The notes: generated by a model not told the origin, from the letters alone. A stretch of 64,000 nt of DNA from Devosia sp. Root685 (GCF_001427875.1 NZ_LMHK01000003.1:124001-188000); one strand, 5' to 3'. Positions 35,726-44,226 are shown, counted from the stretch's first letter. Made by a program: numbers and translations.

Positions 35726-36040
35726 GGCGCGCTCTTTCATGCTGACTGGGATGGCGTAAGGTTATCCTCCAAAGTCATCCCGCCTAAAAGAGCTGTTTCA
35801 GATCGGGTCAGCAAAAGGGCTGTGGCAGAGGGGTCACACTGGCTTCAACACTGTCGCAAATCCCATAAACCGGCCACATTTACCGCAGAAAAGCGTCTCA
35901 TCCGACCGCGAGACGCAGCGGAGACGGGAAATCCCGTCCACAGCGCGCCAGAGGACTTTAACCTCCTGCTTACCTTTTGTTTCCCTCATGGAGAGAACAG
36001 GGTAGAAGCGGGATGAGACCCCCTAGGACAGGTTTGCTCG
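35726..36040 (+). other. Intergenic leader of the penicillin-binding protein gene
   Basis: A 315-base gap between divergent genes with no plausible coding region. Two perfect hairpins lie in the part nearest the PBP gene: GCGTCTC (35893-35899) with GAGACGC (35910-35916), and GACGGGA (35923-35929) with TCCCGTC (35932-35938). They may form a structured 5' leader. No clear -35/-10 pair was identified. Confidence 0.4.
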
Positions 36041-38719
36041 ATGGACTTCCGCATTTCGGCCGATGATCGCGTTGGCGCCCAGCCCAATAGGGGTGCCAAG
36101 CCGCAAGCGCGTGCCGCAAAAGGCCAGCGCGTCGAGCCGAGCCTTGGCCAGTCCGTCGGCGGCTTTGTCGATGATGAACGCTCCGGCGGTCCCATCGGCG
36201 GTGGTGGCGGCAATGGCGGCAAGCCGCCGCGCGGCAAGAAGCCGGCCCGCGCCGAGAAGGAACCGCGCCGCGGCAAGGCCGAAATGGCAAAACCCAAAAA
36301 GCGCCGCTCGCGCTCGGGCGGTTTCCTCATGGGGCTTCTGTGGTGGGGCTTTGTCGCCTGCCTTTGGGGCGGTCTCGCCGTTATCGGCGTCATCGTCTAT
36401 TATGGCGCGCAACTGCCCTCGTCCAATTCTTGGGCCATTCCCGATCGCCCGCCCAATATCCGTATTCTGGCGGCCGATGGCAGCCTGATTTCCAATCGCG
36501 GCCAGACTGGCGGCGAAGCGGTCACGTTCCGCGAATTGCCCCAATATGTGCCGGCCGCCTTCATCGCCTCGGAAGACCGGCGCTTCATGAGCCATTTTGG
36601 CGTCGACCCGATTGGTTTGATCGCGGTTGCCGTCGAATCCGTCCAAGCGCGCGAAGTAACGCGTGGCGCATCGACCTTGACCCAGCAGGTGGCAAAGAAC
36701 CTCTTTCTTACCCCCGACCAGACCCTTGGCCGTAAGGTGCAGGAAGCCATTCTCGCCATCTGGCTCGAGCAGAATTTCACCAAGGAAGAAATTCTCGAAC
36801 TCTATATGAACCGCGTCTATTTCGGTTCCGGCGCCACCGGTATCGAAGCCGCGGCCCAGACCTATTTTGGTGTGTCCGCGCGAAACCTCTCGCTGGGCCA
36901 GGCCGCCATGCTGGTGGGCATTCTGCCCGCGCCATCGGCCTATAATCCAAAAGCCAATCCGCAGCGCGCCATCGAGCGCCAGCGTCTGGTGCTCAATTCC
37001 ATGGCGCAGGAAGGCTATATCACCCGCCAGGAGGCTGACGCGGCGCAGATTTCTTCTGACCAAGGGACCGTGCGCACCGTGGTCGCGGGTTCGGAATCCT
37101 ATGTGGCAGACTGGGTCGAAAGCCTGATGACCGCCTATATCGGCGAGATCAAGGATGACGTGGTGGTGCAGACCACCATCGACTGGAAAATGCAAAAGGA
37201 CGCCGAGTTTGCCGTCCGCGAGGCTGTGGCCAATGAGGGCGCCAAGCGCGGTTTCAGCCAGGGCGCGCTGGTTGCCATGGACGTTAATGGCACGGTGCGC
37301 GCCATGGTCGGCGGCGTTGATTATCAGGCAAGCCAATATAACCGCGCCGTGACCGCCAAGCGTCAGCCCGGTTCGACCTTCAAGCCCTTCGTCTATATGG
37401 CCGCCATGGAAAAGGGCTATACACCCGACACTTTGGCCGAGGATGCCCAGTTCGAATATAAGGGCTGGAGCCCGCGCAATGCCTCGGGCAAATATGCCGG
37501 CACGGTGACGCTGCGCCAGGGTCTGGCCTATTCGCTCAATACCATTGCCGGTCGCCTTGCCATCGACGTGACGCCGGAAGCCGTCATCGATGTCGCGACC
37601 CGCATGGGCATTTCATCGCATATGACGCCGGTGCCCTCGATCGCGCTCGGCACGCAGGAAGTGAACCTGCTTGAGCTGACCTCGGCCTATGCGCCTTTCG
37701 CCAATGGCGGCATGGGCGTCATTCCCAATGTGATCACCAAGATCACCTCCAAGGACGGCACCCAGCTTTATGAAGCCTCCGACGCCGGCCCCGGCCGCGT
37801 CGTCGATCCCAATGTGCTCGCCGAAATGAACGACATGCTCAAGACCGCGGTGGAAGTGGGTACGGGCAAGGGCGCCAATCTTGGCGGCTGGGATTTTGGC
37901 GGCAAGACCGGCACCAGCCAGAACGCGCGCGACGCGCTCTTTGTCGGCTATACCTCGGCCATGGTCACCGGCGTGTGGCTGGGCAATGACAATGACACCA
38001 AGACCACCCTATCGGGCGGTAATGTGCCGGCGTCGATCTGGTCCGAATTCATGACCAAGGCCCATGCCGGCCGCTCGCCGGTCGCCATTCCCGGCGGCTC
38101 CTATCAGGGCCAGTTGATTGCCCAGCAATTGATCGACCCGGCAACGGGGCAGGCCCTGATCGATCCGACCACCGGCCAGCCGCAGGTGCAATATGTCGAT
38201 GGTGGCACCGGCCAGCCGGTGCAGACCATGACCGATCCGGCGACGGGTCAGGTCGTCGCTATCGATCCCAATACCGGTCTTGCCAATCCGAACTTGGCGC
38301 CTGTCGGTGCCGGCACATCGACCAATCCCCCGATCCAGACCGGACAGATGACCGACCCCACGACGGGGCTGCCGATCAATGGTGGTTTTGACCAGACCCA
38401 GCCGCAATACGATGCGCAGGGCCAGGCAATCGATCCGGTAACGGGCTTCCCCTTGCAGGCCGATCCCAATGCGGGTCTTAACAATGCGCCGATCGATCCG
38501 CAGACCGGCATGCCCATGGTGCTGGTGGTTGATCCGGCAACGGGCCAGCAGGTCTGGGTGCCGGGCGCGCCGGCGGCCGGTCAGCAGCAGTTCCAGGGTC
38601 AGCAAATCCAGCCGGCCAGCCCCTTCGCCCCGCCCGCACCGGTGGGCCAACAGCAGCAGCCGGTTTATCAGAACGAAAATTCGCAGCGCACGCTGATGGA
38701 CCTCTTGTTCGGCAATTGA
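36041..38719 (+). CDS. Class A penicillin-binding protein (PBP1A family) with DPxTG-repeat tail
   Basis: An 892-residue bifunctional cell-wall synthase: a Gly/Lys-rich cytoplasmic start, one membrane helix near 96-122, and a GT51 glycosyltransferase domain with FIASEDRRFMSHFGVD near 176-191 and GASTLTQQVAKNL near 210. The transpeptidase domain has PGSTFKPFVYMA (SxxK serine near 446), a YSLNT SxN motif and GKTGTSQNARDALFVGY (KTG). It polymerises and cross-links peptidoglycan in the periplasm. The C-terminal ~190 residues are unusual: about ten DPxTG-like repeats (698-840), then a Gln/Pro-rich end. The family normally stops soon after the transpeptidase domain. Confidence 0.93.
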   Translation: MDFRISADDRVGAQPNRGAKPQARAAKGQRVEPSLGQSVGGFVDDERSGGPIGGGGGNGGKPPRGKKPARAEKEPRRGKAEMAKPKKRRSRSGGFLMGLLWWGFVACLWGGLAVIGVIVYYGAQLPSSNSWAIPDRPPNIRILAADGSLISNRGQTGGEAVTFRELPQYVPAAFIASEDRRFMSHFGVDPIGLIAVAVESVQAREVTRGASTLTQQVAKNLFLTPDQTLGRKVQEAILAIWLEQNFTKEEILELYMNRVYFGSGATGIEAAAQTYFGVSARNLSLGQAAMLVGILPAPSAYNPKANPQRAIERQRLVLNSMAQEGYITRQEADAAQISSDQGTVRTVVAGSESYVADWVESLMTAYIGEIKDDVVVQTTIDWKMQKDAEFAVREAVANEGAKRGFSQGALVAMDVNGTVRAMVGGVDYQASQYNRAVTAKRQPGSTFKPFVYMAAMEKGYTPDTLAEDAQFEYKGWSPRNASGKYAGTVTLRQGLAYSLNTIAGRLAIDVTPEAVIDVATRMGISSHMTPVPSIALGTQEVNLLELTSAYAPFANGGMGVIPNVITKITSKDGTQLYEASDAGPGRVVDPNVLAEMNDMLKTAVEVGTGKGANLGGWDFGGKTGTSQNARDALFVGYTSAMVTGVWLGNDNDTKTTLSGGNVPASIWSEFMTKAHAGRSPVAIPGGSYQGQLIAQQLIDPATGQALIDPTTGQPQVQYVDGGTGQPVQTMTDPATGQVVAIDPNTGLANPNLAPVGAGTSTNPPIQTGQMTDPTTGLPINGGFDQTQPQYDAQGQAIDPVTGFPLQADPNAGLNNAPIDPQTGMPMVLVVDPATGQQVWVPGAPAAGQQQFQGQQIQPASPFAPPAPVGQQQQPVYQNENSQRTLMDLLFGN

Positions 38720-38745
38720 GGCCTTTGGCCTAACGGACAACATGA

Positions 38746-38784
38746 AATGGCGAGGCGATGGAGACCTTCCATCGCCTCGCCATT
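38746..38784. terminator. 16-bp perfect hairpin after the PBP1A gene
   Basis: AATGGCGAGGCGATGG (38746-38761) and its exact complement (38769-38784) enclose a 7-base loop. It begins 27 bases after the PBP stop. No T-tract follows on the plus strand, so it is either a Rho-assisted terminator or an mRNA-end stabiliser. Confidence 0.55.
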
Positions 38785-38844
38785 GTGCTGCCGCCATTAC
38801 GGGTGCAGATGGGCACTATCTCCCTCGCGTCCCCGGATTTTCTC

Positions 38845-39324
38845 ATGACCACACTTGCAGATTTCACCCTGCCGCTCCTCAGCGGCAAGCCGCAAAACCT
38901 CGCTGATTTTTCCGGCAAGGTGGTGCTGGTGGTCAATGTGGCGAGCCAGTGCGGCCTGACCCCGCAATATGAGGGGCTTGAGGCGCTCTATAAGCAATAT
39001 GGGGATCGCGGCCTCGTCGTTCTCGGCTTTCCCTGCAATCAGTTTGCGGGCCAGGAGCCCGGAACCAGCGCAGAAATCGCCAGTTTTTGTCAGATCAATT
39101 ACGGGGTTACCTTCCCGATCTTCGAACGCGTTGATGTCAATGGCGACGAGGCGCATCCGCTCTACAAGTGGCTCAAGGAATCGGCGCCGGGGCTGCTCGG
39201 TAGCGAAGCCATCAAGTGGAATTTCACGAAATTTCTGATTGGCCGCGACGGCCAGGTGGTCGAGCGCTTTGCGCCCGCGACGGAACCAGCGGATATTGCG
39301 GGGGATATTGAGAAGCTGCTTTAG
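38845..39324 (+). CDS. Glutathione peroxidase family protein (thiol peroxidase)
   Basis: A 159-residue GPx-fold protein. The peroxidatic Cys is in [12 protein letters not shown] near 35, the Gln in [12 protein letters not shown] near 70, and the Trp-Asn in KWNFTKFLI near 124, completing the catalytic tetrad. The active site uses cysteine, not selenocysteine; such bacterial GPx proteins usually rely on thioredoxin. The start at 38845 matches the family; an in-frame ATG at 38758 lies inside the hairpin upstream. It reduces hydrogen or lipid peroxides in the cytoplasm. Confidence 0.93.
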   Translation: MTTLADFTLPLLSGKPQNLADFSGKVVLVVNVASQCGLTPQYEGLEALYKQYGDRGLVVLGFPCNQFAGQEPGTSAEIASFCQINYGVTFPIFERVDVNGDEAHPLYKWLKESAPGLLGSEAIKWNFTKFLIGRDGQVVERFAPATEPADIAGDIEKLL

Positions 39325-39341
39325 GGCAAGCGTTTGCGGCT

Positions 39342-39460
39342 CCACCCCCTCCCATCCTCCCCCATCAAGGGGGAGGTGCTGCATCGAGTTTTGGGCACTA
39401 TCGAGTCAAAGTCACCGGCCTGACACCTCCCCCTTGATGGGGGAGGATGGGTGGGGGTGT
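39342..39460. repeat. Inverted-arm element CACCCCCTCCCATCCTCCCCC type
   Basis: The left arm (39343-39378) and right arm (39425-39460) are near-perfect inverted copies of CACCYCCTCCCATCCTCCCCCATCAAGGGGGAGGTG, each holding its own CTCCCCC/GGGGGAG hairpin. The same element lies at 41698-41820 and, interrupted, at 14074-14345. Confidence 0.75.
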
Positions 39461-39559
39461 TGGCATCCTCAAAACCCGAGACGACCACCTCCGCATGCCA
39501 GATTGCTTTGCGCCATAAAGCCTCTAGGTTAGAGGGCGGCGGATGAACGAGGGCGGGCC

Positions 39560-40021
39560 ATGGCCGACATTCTCGACTATTGCAAGGATCTGAAGAAGCA
39601 GCGCTTCAAGTCGGGGCAGGTGATCCTGCCCGAGGGCGAGCGCCTGGGAAAACTCTATGTTCTCATTGAAGGACAGGTGGAGATCATCCGCGAGCGCACG
39701 CAGGTGACCCATGTGGACGAGCCCGGCTCGATCTTTGGGGAAATGGCGGTGCTGCTCGACATGCCGCATTCGGCAACGGTAAAAGCCCTCTCCGAGGTGG
39801 AAGCCTATGAAATTCCCGATGCCCTGACCTTCCTCGATGGTCATCCCGAATTCTCGCTCCATATCGCCACCATGCTGGCCCGGCGGCTTTATTATACGAC
39901 CTCCTATCTCGTCGATCTGCAGCAACAGGCGGCTGGCAAGCGGCAGGATCTCGATCTCGTCGATGAAATCTTGGCGAGCCTTGTCGATCCGGGCGAAGCA
40001 GGCAAGAAGAAGCGCAAATGA
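39560..40021 (+). CDS. Cyclic nucleotide-binding-fold protein without DNA-binding domain
   Basis: A 153-residue protein consisting of a single cNMP-binding beta-roll (about 10-120) and a charged helical tail ending in KKKRK. The phosphate-binding cassette reads FGEMAVLLDMPHSATV: the Gly-Glu pair is kept, but the arginine that contacts the cyclic phosphate in CRP-type proteins is replaced by His, so nucleotide binding is uncertain. No winged helix follows, so it is not a CRP/FNR transcription factor. It overlaps the Rdx-family gene by 4 bases, which suggests a shared role. Family assignment is firm; function is unknown. Confidence 0.82.
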   Translation: MADILDYCKDLKKQRFKSGQVILPEGERLGKLYVLIEGQVEIIRERTQVTHVDEPGSIFGEMAVLLDMPHSATVKALSEVEAYEIPDALTFLDGHPEFSLHIATMLARRLYYTTSYLVDLQQQAAGKRQDLDLVDEILASLVDPGEAGKKKRK

Positions 40022-40344
40022 GCGACGAGACGGTTCTAAAACCCGCCGTTGCAACGGCGGGAAAACCCGCCGTCGTCATCACCTATTGCACGCAGTGCAA
40101 CTGGATGCTGCGGTCGGCCTGGATGGCGCAGGAACTGCTCTCGACCTTTTCGCTCGAACTGCAGTCGGTGACGCTGGTGCCGGGCACCGGCGGCATTTTC
40201 GAAATCCACGTCGATGGCGAACTCGTCTGGGAACGCAAGCGCGATGGCGGCTTCCCCGATAGCCGGGTGCTCAAGCAAATGCTGCGCGACCGCATCGACC
40301 CCGAGCGCAGTCTTGGCCATGTGGATCTCATCAAAAGCAAATAA
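40018..40344 (+). CDS. Rdx/SelT-SelW-SelH family selenoprotein-like protein (Cys form)
   Basis: A 108-residue thioredoxin-like protein. After a short Ala/Val-rich lead it has VVITYCTQCNWMLRSAWMAQELL, with the family CxxC (CTQC; Sec is replaced by Cys). The C-terminal GGIFEIHVDGELVWERKRDGGFPDSRVLKQMLRD is the SelW/Rdx12 signature. It is presumed to be a thiol-redox protein that interacts with glutathione. It is coupled by a 4-base overlap to the cyclic-nucleotide-fold gene upstream. Confidence 0.9.
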   Translation: MSDETVLKPAVATAGKPAVVITYCTQCNWMLRSAWMAQELLSTFSLELQSVTLVPGTGGIFEIHVDGELVWERKRDGGFPDSRVLKQMLRDRIDPERSLGHVDLIKSK

Positions 40345-40407
40345 CCCTTTTCAAATGCCGGCTTTTGGATAGTCTTTCCCTGTCAAACCCAAGGGAGGCC
40401 TGGCGTC

Positions 40408-40776
40408 ATGGCTCACAAGTTCAAGATCACTGGGGCTGCAAACGAGCAGTTCAAGTTCGCCTTCGTCTACAATGCCGAAACGATCTTCTGGTCGGAAAAC
40501 TACAAGCAGAAGGCATCAGCCAAATCGGCGATCGAGTCGCTGAAAAAGCACGCCCCCGATGCCGCGACGGCCGACCTCTCCAAGGGTGAAGAGGGCAAAG
40601 GTTATCGTTTCGAGATCGTGGCGTCCAAGGATGGCCAGCACTTCGTGCGCTTCGTGGCCTCCAATAACGAAACCATGGTTCGCACCGAGACCTACAAGCA
40701 GAAATCCAGCGCCACCAATGCCATCGCTTCGCTGAAAAAGAATGGTCCCGGCGCCGACGTCGCCGACGAAGCCTAA
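40408..40776 (+). CDS. YegP family protein (two DUF1508 repeats)
   Basis: The 122 residues form two tandem DUF1508 units of about 50 residues. The first has NEQFKFAFVYNAETIFWSENYKQKASAKSAIESLKK and the second DGQHFVRFVASNNETMVRTETYKQKSSATNAIASLKK. YegP proteins are small, stable and of unknown cellular role. An AGGGAGG-type site precedes the ATG. It is a single gene, with a weak GC hairpin past its end (40812-40828). Confidence 0.9.
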   Translation: MAHKFKITGAANEQFKFAFVYNAETIFWSENYKQKASAKSAIESLKKHAPDAATADLSKGEEGKGYRFEIVASKDGQHFVRFVASNNETMVRTETYKQKSSATNAIASLKKNGPGADVADEA

Positions 40777-40811
40777 CTCCCCATTGCTACCAAATTAAAA
40801 AGAATTGGCTT

Positions 40812-40831
40812 GGGGGCGCGACGCCCCCTTT
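40812..40831 (+). terminator. Possible terminator after yegP-like gene
   Basis: GGGGGCG (40812-40818) pairs with CGCCCCC (40822-40828) around CGA and is followed by TTT. The T-tract is short. Confidence 0.55.
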
Positions 40832-40885
40832 CCACATTTTGCTAAAGCGCACTACTGTCCCTCAATCAGATTTGGGGACGCAAAG

Positions 40886-41674
40886 ATGTTGAAGACCTCC
40901 GCCCTCCTTGCCGTGGCCGCCTTGGCCATTGCCGCACCCGCCTCGGCGCAGGACCTGCCCGATCTTGCCGGCCGCACCATCCATGCGGTGACGGAAAACG
41001 CCTATTACCCGCTCAATTTCGCCGATGCCAAGACCGGGGAAGGCATTGGGCTCGAATATGACGTGATCAACGAGATCGCCAAGCGCCTCAACGCCAAGGT
41101 CGAATGGAACCTCGTCGCCTGGGATGTAATGATCGAATCGGTCCGCACCGGCCAGTTCGATGTCGGCGCCGATGGCATCACCATCACCGCCGAGCGCGAC
41201 GAGCAGATCGACTTCACCCAACCCTTCATCACCGTCGAACAATATTTCCTCGTGCGCGCCGATGAAGAGCGGATCACCACCAAGGAAAGCTTTGCCGAGA
41301 ACGCCGATCTGCTGTTCGGCGCCCAGGCCGGAACCTCGTCCTTCTATACCGCCATTTACGATGTGCTCGACGGCGACGAGGCCAATCCGCGCGTCAAGGT
41401 TTTCGACAGCTTTGGCGCCGCGGTGCAGGCGGTCAAGGCCGGCGATGTCGATGCCGTGATTGCCGATCAGGCAGCTTCCGCCGGCTATATCGGGGCCGAT
41501 CCCGGCGCCTTCAAACAGGTGGGCGAAGCCATCAAGGCCGACCCGCTCGGGTTGATCCTGACGCCGGGCTCGGACCTGGTAGACCCCTTCAATGCGGCAA
41601 TCGTCCAGCTCAGGGCCGAAGGTTGGCTCGATGAGCGGATCAATTACTGGTTCTTTGAATATGCGGGCGAGTGA
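40886..41674 (+). CDS. Amino-acid ABC transporter substrate-binding protein
   Basis: A 262-residue periplasmic binding protein with a signal peptide (about 1-23, ending in ASA-Q). The SBP_bac_3 fold is shown by TENAYYPLNFADAKTGEGIGLEYDVINEIAKRL, FDVGADGITITAERDEQIDFTQPF (the ligand-binding arginine/aspartate region) and LFGAQAGTSSFYTAI. It probably binds a polar amino acid. The start at 40886 is the ATG before the signal peptide. The matching permease lies 178 bases downstream, past an intergenic repeat, but no ATPase gene is adjacent. Confidence 0.9.
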   Translation: MLKTSALLAVAALAIAAPASAQDLPDLAGRTIHAVTENAYYPLNFADAKTGEGIGLEYDVINEIAKRLNAKVEWNLVAWDVMIESVRTGQFDVGADGITITAERDEQIDFTQPFITVEQYFLVRADEERITTKESFAENADLLFGAQAGTSSFYTAIYDVLDGDEANPRVKVFDSFGAAVQAVKAGDVDAVIADQAASAGYIGADPGAFKQVGEAIKADPLGLILTPGSDLVDPFNAAIVQLRAEGWLDERINYWFFEYAGE

Positions 41675-41697
41675 GCTTTTTGGCTTTTGGCGATTGC

Positions 41698-41820
41698 CGT
41701 CACCCCCTCCCGGCCTCCCCCATCAAGGGGGAGGTGAAGGGACTGGGCCCTTGGCTGGACCGCGTCACCAACTCGATATGGCACCTCCCCCTTGATGGGG
41801 GAGGATGGGAGGGGGTGACG
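41698..41820. repeat. Inverted-arm CACCCCCTCCC element between ABC receptor and permease genes
   Basis: The outer ends GTCACCCCCTCCC and GGGAGGGGGTGAC and the inner CCTCCCCCATCAAGGGGGAGG hairpins are inverted copies of one another. It is the same element as at 39342-39460, and it lies between two genes of one transporter. Confidence 0.75.
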
Positions 41821-41852
41821 ACAAGCACGCCGCTTTCGGCTATCTCCCACTT

Positions 41853-42671
41853 ATGACCACAAGCCCACGCCGCCCTTCCATTCTCGCCCGCATGCCCTGG
41901 TGGCTGCTCGTCGTCGGGCTCCTGTTCGTGCTTGGCTTTTGGGCCATCACGGCGGACGCGACCTATGCCAATATTTTCCAAAAACTCTCCGGCGGCGTGC
42001 TGACAACGCTATGGGTGACGCTGCTCGCCTTTGGTCTGGCGACCGTGTTCGGGCTTCTTATTGCTTTGGCGCGAACCTCCAATATCCGCGTACTGCGCGA
42101 AATCGCGACCTTTTACGTGGAGATCATCCGCGGCATCCCGATCCTGGTGTTTTTGTTCTATATCGCCTTTGTTGGCGCACCGGCTTTGGTGTCTGCCTTC
42201 AATTGGGTGGTCGGCCCGCTCATCGACCTTGGCTGGACGGCCCCGGCGACGGTGCGCGGTTTTGATTTCGTCTGGCGGGCGATCCTGGCGCTGACCATCT
42301 GCTACTCCGCCTTCATCGCCGAGATTTTCCGCGCCGGCATCGAGGCGGTAGGGCGCGGGCAGGTCGAGGCGGCGCGCTCGCTTGGTCTCTCGCGCTTTCA
42401 GTGCTTTCGCCTCGTCATCATGCCCCAGGCGCTGCGCACCATCCTGCCCCCGCTCGGCAATGATTTCGTCTCGATGGTGAAAGACTCGGCGCTGGTTTCA
42501 GCGCTCGGCGTGCAGGACATTACCCAATTGGGAAAACTCCACGCCTCCTCGAGCTTTCAGTTTTTTGAGACCTATAATGTCGTGGCCTTTCTTTATCTCA
42601 CCATGACCATTTCGCTCTCGCTCCTGGTGCGCTGGCTTGAAATGTTCATGGCGCGAAAAGATCGGGGCTGA
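41853..42671 (+). CDS. Amino-acid ABC transporter permease
   Basis: A 272-residue membrane protein with about five helices of the HisM/GlnP type. It has [27 protein letters not shown] and [14 protein letters not shown]. The EAA loop in [22 protein letters not shown], then [28 protein letters not shown], is the ATPase contact site. It should work with the binding protein encoded upstream. Only one permease is present, so it may act as a homodimer, and the ATPase must be encoded elsewhere. The start at 41853 precedes the first helix; an earlier ATG at 41805 lies inside the repeat. Confidence 0.92.
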   Translation: MTTSPRRPSILARMPWWLLVVGLLFVLGFWAITADATYANIFQKLSGGVLTTLWVTLLAFGLATVFGLLIALARTSNIRVLREIATFYVEIIRGIPILVFLFYIAFVGAPALVSAFNWVVGPLIDLGWTAPATVRGFDFVWRAILALTICYSAFIAEIFRAGIEAVGRGQVEAARSLGLSRFQCFRLVIMPQALRTILPPLGNDFVSMVKDSALVSALGVQDITQLGKLHASSSFQFFETYNVVAFLYLTMTISLSLLVRWLEMFMARKDRG

Positions 42672-42727
42672 TCGTCTTGCGGGACGCCTTCGCACGGACC
42701 ATGTTCTGGAAATCGCTGGAGGACCCA

Positions 42728-43249
42728 ATGCACAAACTTGCCCGTCTTGCCGTTTTTGGAGTTGCCGCTCTCGCCCTTGCCGCCTGCGGCAATCGCAATG
42801 AGGTGGGCAATGTCGGGGTCGATTGGACCGGCAATGATATTTCGGTCGAGGCCGTGGCCGATCCCGATGTCACGGGCGTCGTCTGCCACTTGGCTTTCTT
42901 CAACCGCTCCTTCATCGATCGCGTCAGCCAGGGCAACTGGTTCGAGGACCCGTCCTATTCCGCGCTCGATTGCTCGGCGGTCGGTCCGATCACCGTGGGC
43001 GATATCCCCATGAAGGGCAGCGAAGAAATCTTCAAGGAAGCGCGCTCGCTGATCTGGAAGTCGCTGCGCGTCACCCGGATTTACGACCAGGCCAACAATT
43101 CGCTGATCTATCTCGCCCATGCCCGCGAAATCCAGCAGGGCTCGGGCAAGATGAGCCTTTCGGTCGTGCCGCTCAACGGGCTCAACGTGACCTGGAAAAA
43201 TGGCGCGCCCACGGGTGCACCGGTCACCGGCTCGGTCATGGTGCAATAA
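42728..43249 (+). CDS. CreA family periplasmic protein with lipobox
   Basis: A 173-residue CreA-like protein: NVGVDWTGNDISVEAVADPDVTGVVCHLAFF, then DRVSQGNWFEDPSYSALDCSAVGPI and EIFKEARSLIWKSLRVTRIYDQANNSLIYLAH, all conserved in the family. CreA is a periplasmic protein of unknown role in bacteria. Here the signal peptide ends in a LAAC lipobox, so it is probably a lipoprotein. It begins 56 bases after the ABC permease and may share its transcript. The start at 42728 is set by the signal peptide. Confidence 0.88.
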   Translation: MHKLARLAVFGVAALALAACGNRNEVGNVGVDWTGNDISVEAVADPDVTGVVCHLAFFNRSFIDRVSQGNWFEDPSYSALDCSAVGPITVGDIPMKGSEEIFKEARSLIWKSLRVTRIYDQANNSLIYLAHAREIQQGSGKMSLSVVPLNGLNVTWKNGAPTGAPVTGSVMVQ

Positions 43250-43294
43250 GCATGTCTCCCGAAAGTGGGTACCGGTTTCGGGACCAAGACATGC
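43250..43294. repeat. GCATGTC palindromic repeat upstream of the peroxiredoxin gene
   Basis: The ends GCATGTC/GACATGC and the inner CCCGAAAGTGGGTACCGGTTTCGGG form an imperfect palindrome typical of Hyphomicrobiales intergenic repeats. Downstream, CTAAAGCG..CGCTTTAG (about 43310-43352) extends it. An inverted relative lies at 44176-44226. Confidence 0.7.
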
Positions 43295-43511
43295 GTTAAA
43301 TCAAAAGGCTAAAGCGTCTGGAGCGGATCCTAGAGATCGCGACGCGCTTTAGGCCATTCCGGCTGTCGGCTCCGGCGGGCAAAGGCTTGCCGGTCTTGGC
43401 TAAAACAAGGCAAAAGCGTTCCGCCCGCAGCCGCTTCAAACGGCAGTGCGGGGCACGATATTCTCTTTTCAGACATTTAGCGCCATCTGCTGGCGGCAAG
43501 GGAAGACAAAC

Positions 43512-44147
43512 ATGGCGATCCTGATCGGCGATACCGCCCCTGATTTCACCCTCGACTCCACCGAGGGCACCATTCACTTCCACGACTATATCGAAGGGTC
43601 CTGGGCCGTGCTGTTCAGCCACCCCAAGAATTTTACGCCCGTCTGCACCACCGAACTTGGTTACACGGCCAAGCTGAAACCGGAATTTGAAAAGCGCGGC
43701 GTCAAAGTGCTGGGCCTCTCGGTCGACAAGCTCGAAGACCATGGCGGTTGGGCCAAGGATATCGAAGAGACCCAGGGCACGGCGCTCAACTTCCCGCTCT
43801 TGGCCGATACCGAAGGCAAGGTGGCCCGTCTTTACGACATGATCCACCCCAATGCCGATAATACCCTGACCGTCCGCTCCGTCTTCGTCGTCGGCCCGGA
43901 CAAAAAAGTAAAACTCAAGATCGAATATCCCGCCTCGACCGGCCGCAACTTCGATGAAGTGCTGCGCGTCATCGACAGCCTGCAGCTGACCGCCAAGCAC
44001 CAGGTGGCGACGCCGGTGAACTGGAAGAGCGGCGAGGATGTGATCATCGTTCCGGCCGTGTCCAATGAGGCGGCCAAGGCCAAGTATCCCGAGGGCTGGA
44101 AGGAACTGAAGCCCTACCTGCGCATTGTTCCGCAACCCCGTGGCTGA
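43512..44147 (+). CDS. 1-Cys peroxiredoxin (Prx6 type)
   Basis: A 211-residue peroxiredoxin. The active site is HPKNFTPVCTTELGY with peroxidatic Cys45, the only cysteine in the protein, so it is a 1-Cys enzyme. The Prx6-type C-terminal extension (VVTPVNW-like VATPVNWKSGEDVIIVP near 172-188) is present. It reduces peroxides and needs an external thiol for recycling. The ATG at 43512 follows GGGAAG. It is flanked by two palindromic repeats in opposite orientation and followed by a terminator-like hairpin at 44252. Confidence 0.94.
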   Translation: MAILIGDTAPDFTLDSTEGTIHFHDYIEGSWAVLFSHPKNFTPVCTTELGYTAKLKPEFEKRGVKVLGLSVDKLEDHGGWAKDIEETQGTALNFPLLADTEGKVARLYDMIHPNADNTLTVRSVFVVGPDKKVKLKIEYPASTGRNFDEVLRVIDSLQLTAKHQVATPVNWKSGEDVIIVPAVSNEAAKAKYPEGWKELKPYLRIVPQPRG

Positions 44148-44175
44148 AACGCTACGCGTTTGAGTTTCTGGCGGC

Positions 44176-44226
44176 GCCTGTCCTTATCCCGAAACCGGGT
44201 CCCACTTTCGGGGGACAAGCGCAGGC
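44176..44226. repeat. GCCTGTCC palindromic repeat downstream of the peroxiredoxin gene
   Basis: CCCGAAACCGGGTCCCACTTTCGGG is the reverse complement, with few changes, of the core of the repeat at 43250-43294. The ends GCGCCTG and CAGGC pair. Confidence 0.65.

Noticed and set aside
36023..37336. Long minus-strand frame opposite the PBP1A gene
   Set aside because: Shadow of a gene with complete GT51 and transpeptidase motifs.
38758..38844. Upstream start for the glutathione peroxidase gene
   Set aside because: It falls within the perfect hairpin after the PBP gene, and the family N-terminus starts at 38845.
42728..42794. Selenocysteine or unusual decoding in this region or in the SelW-like gene
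   Set aside because: The SelW-like protein carries Cys at both CxxC positions and no in-frame TGA with a SECIS-like hairpin is seen.
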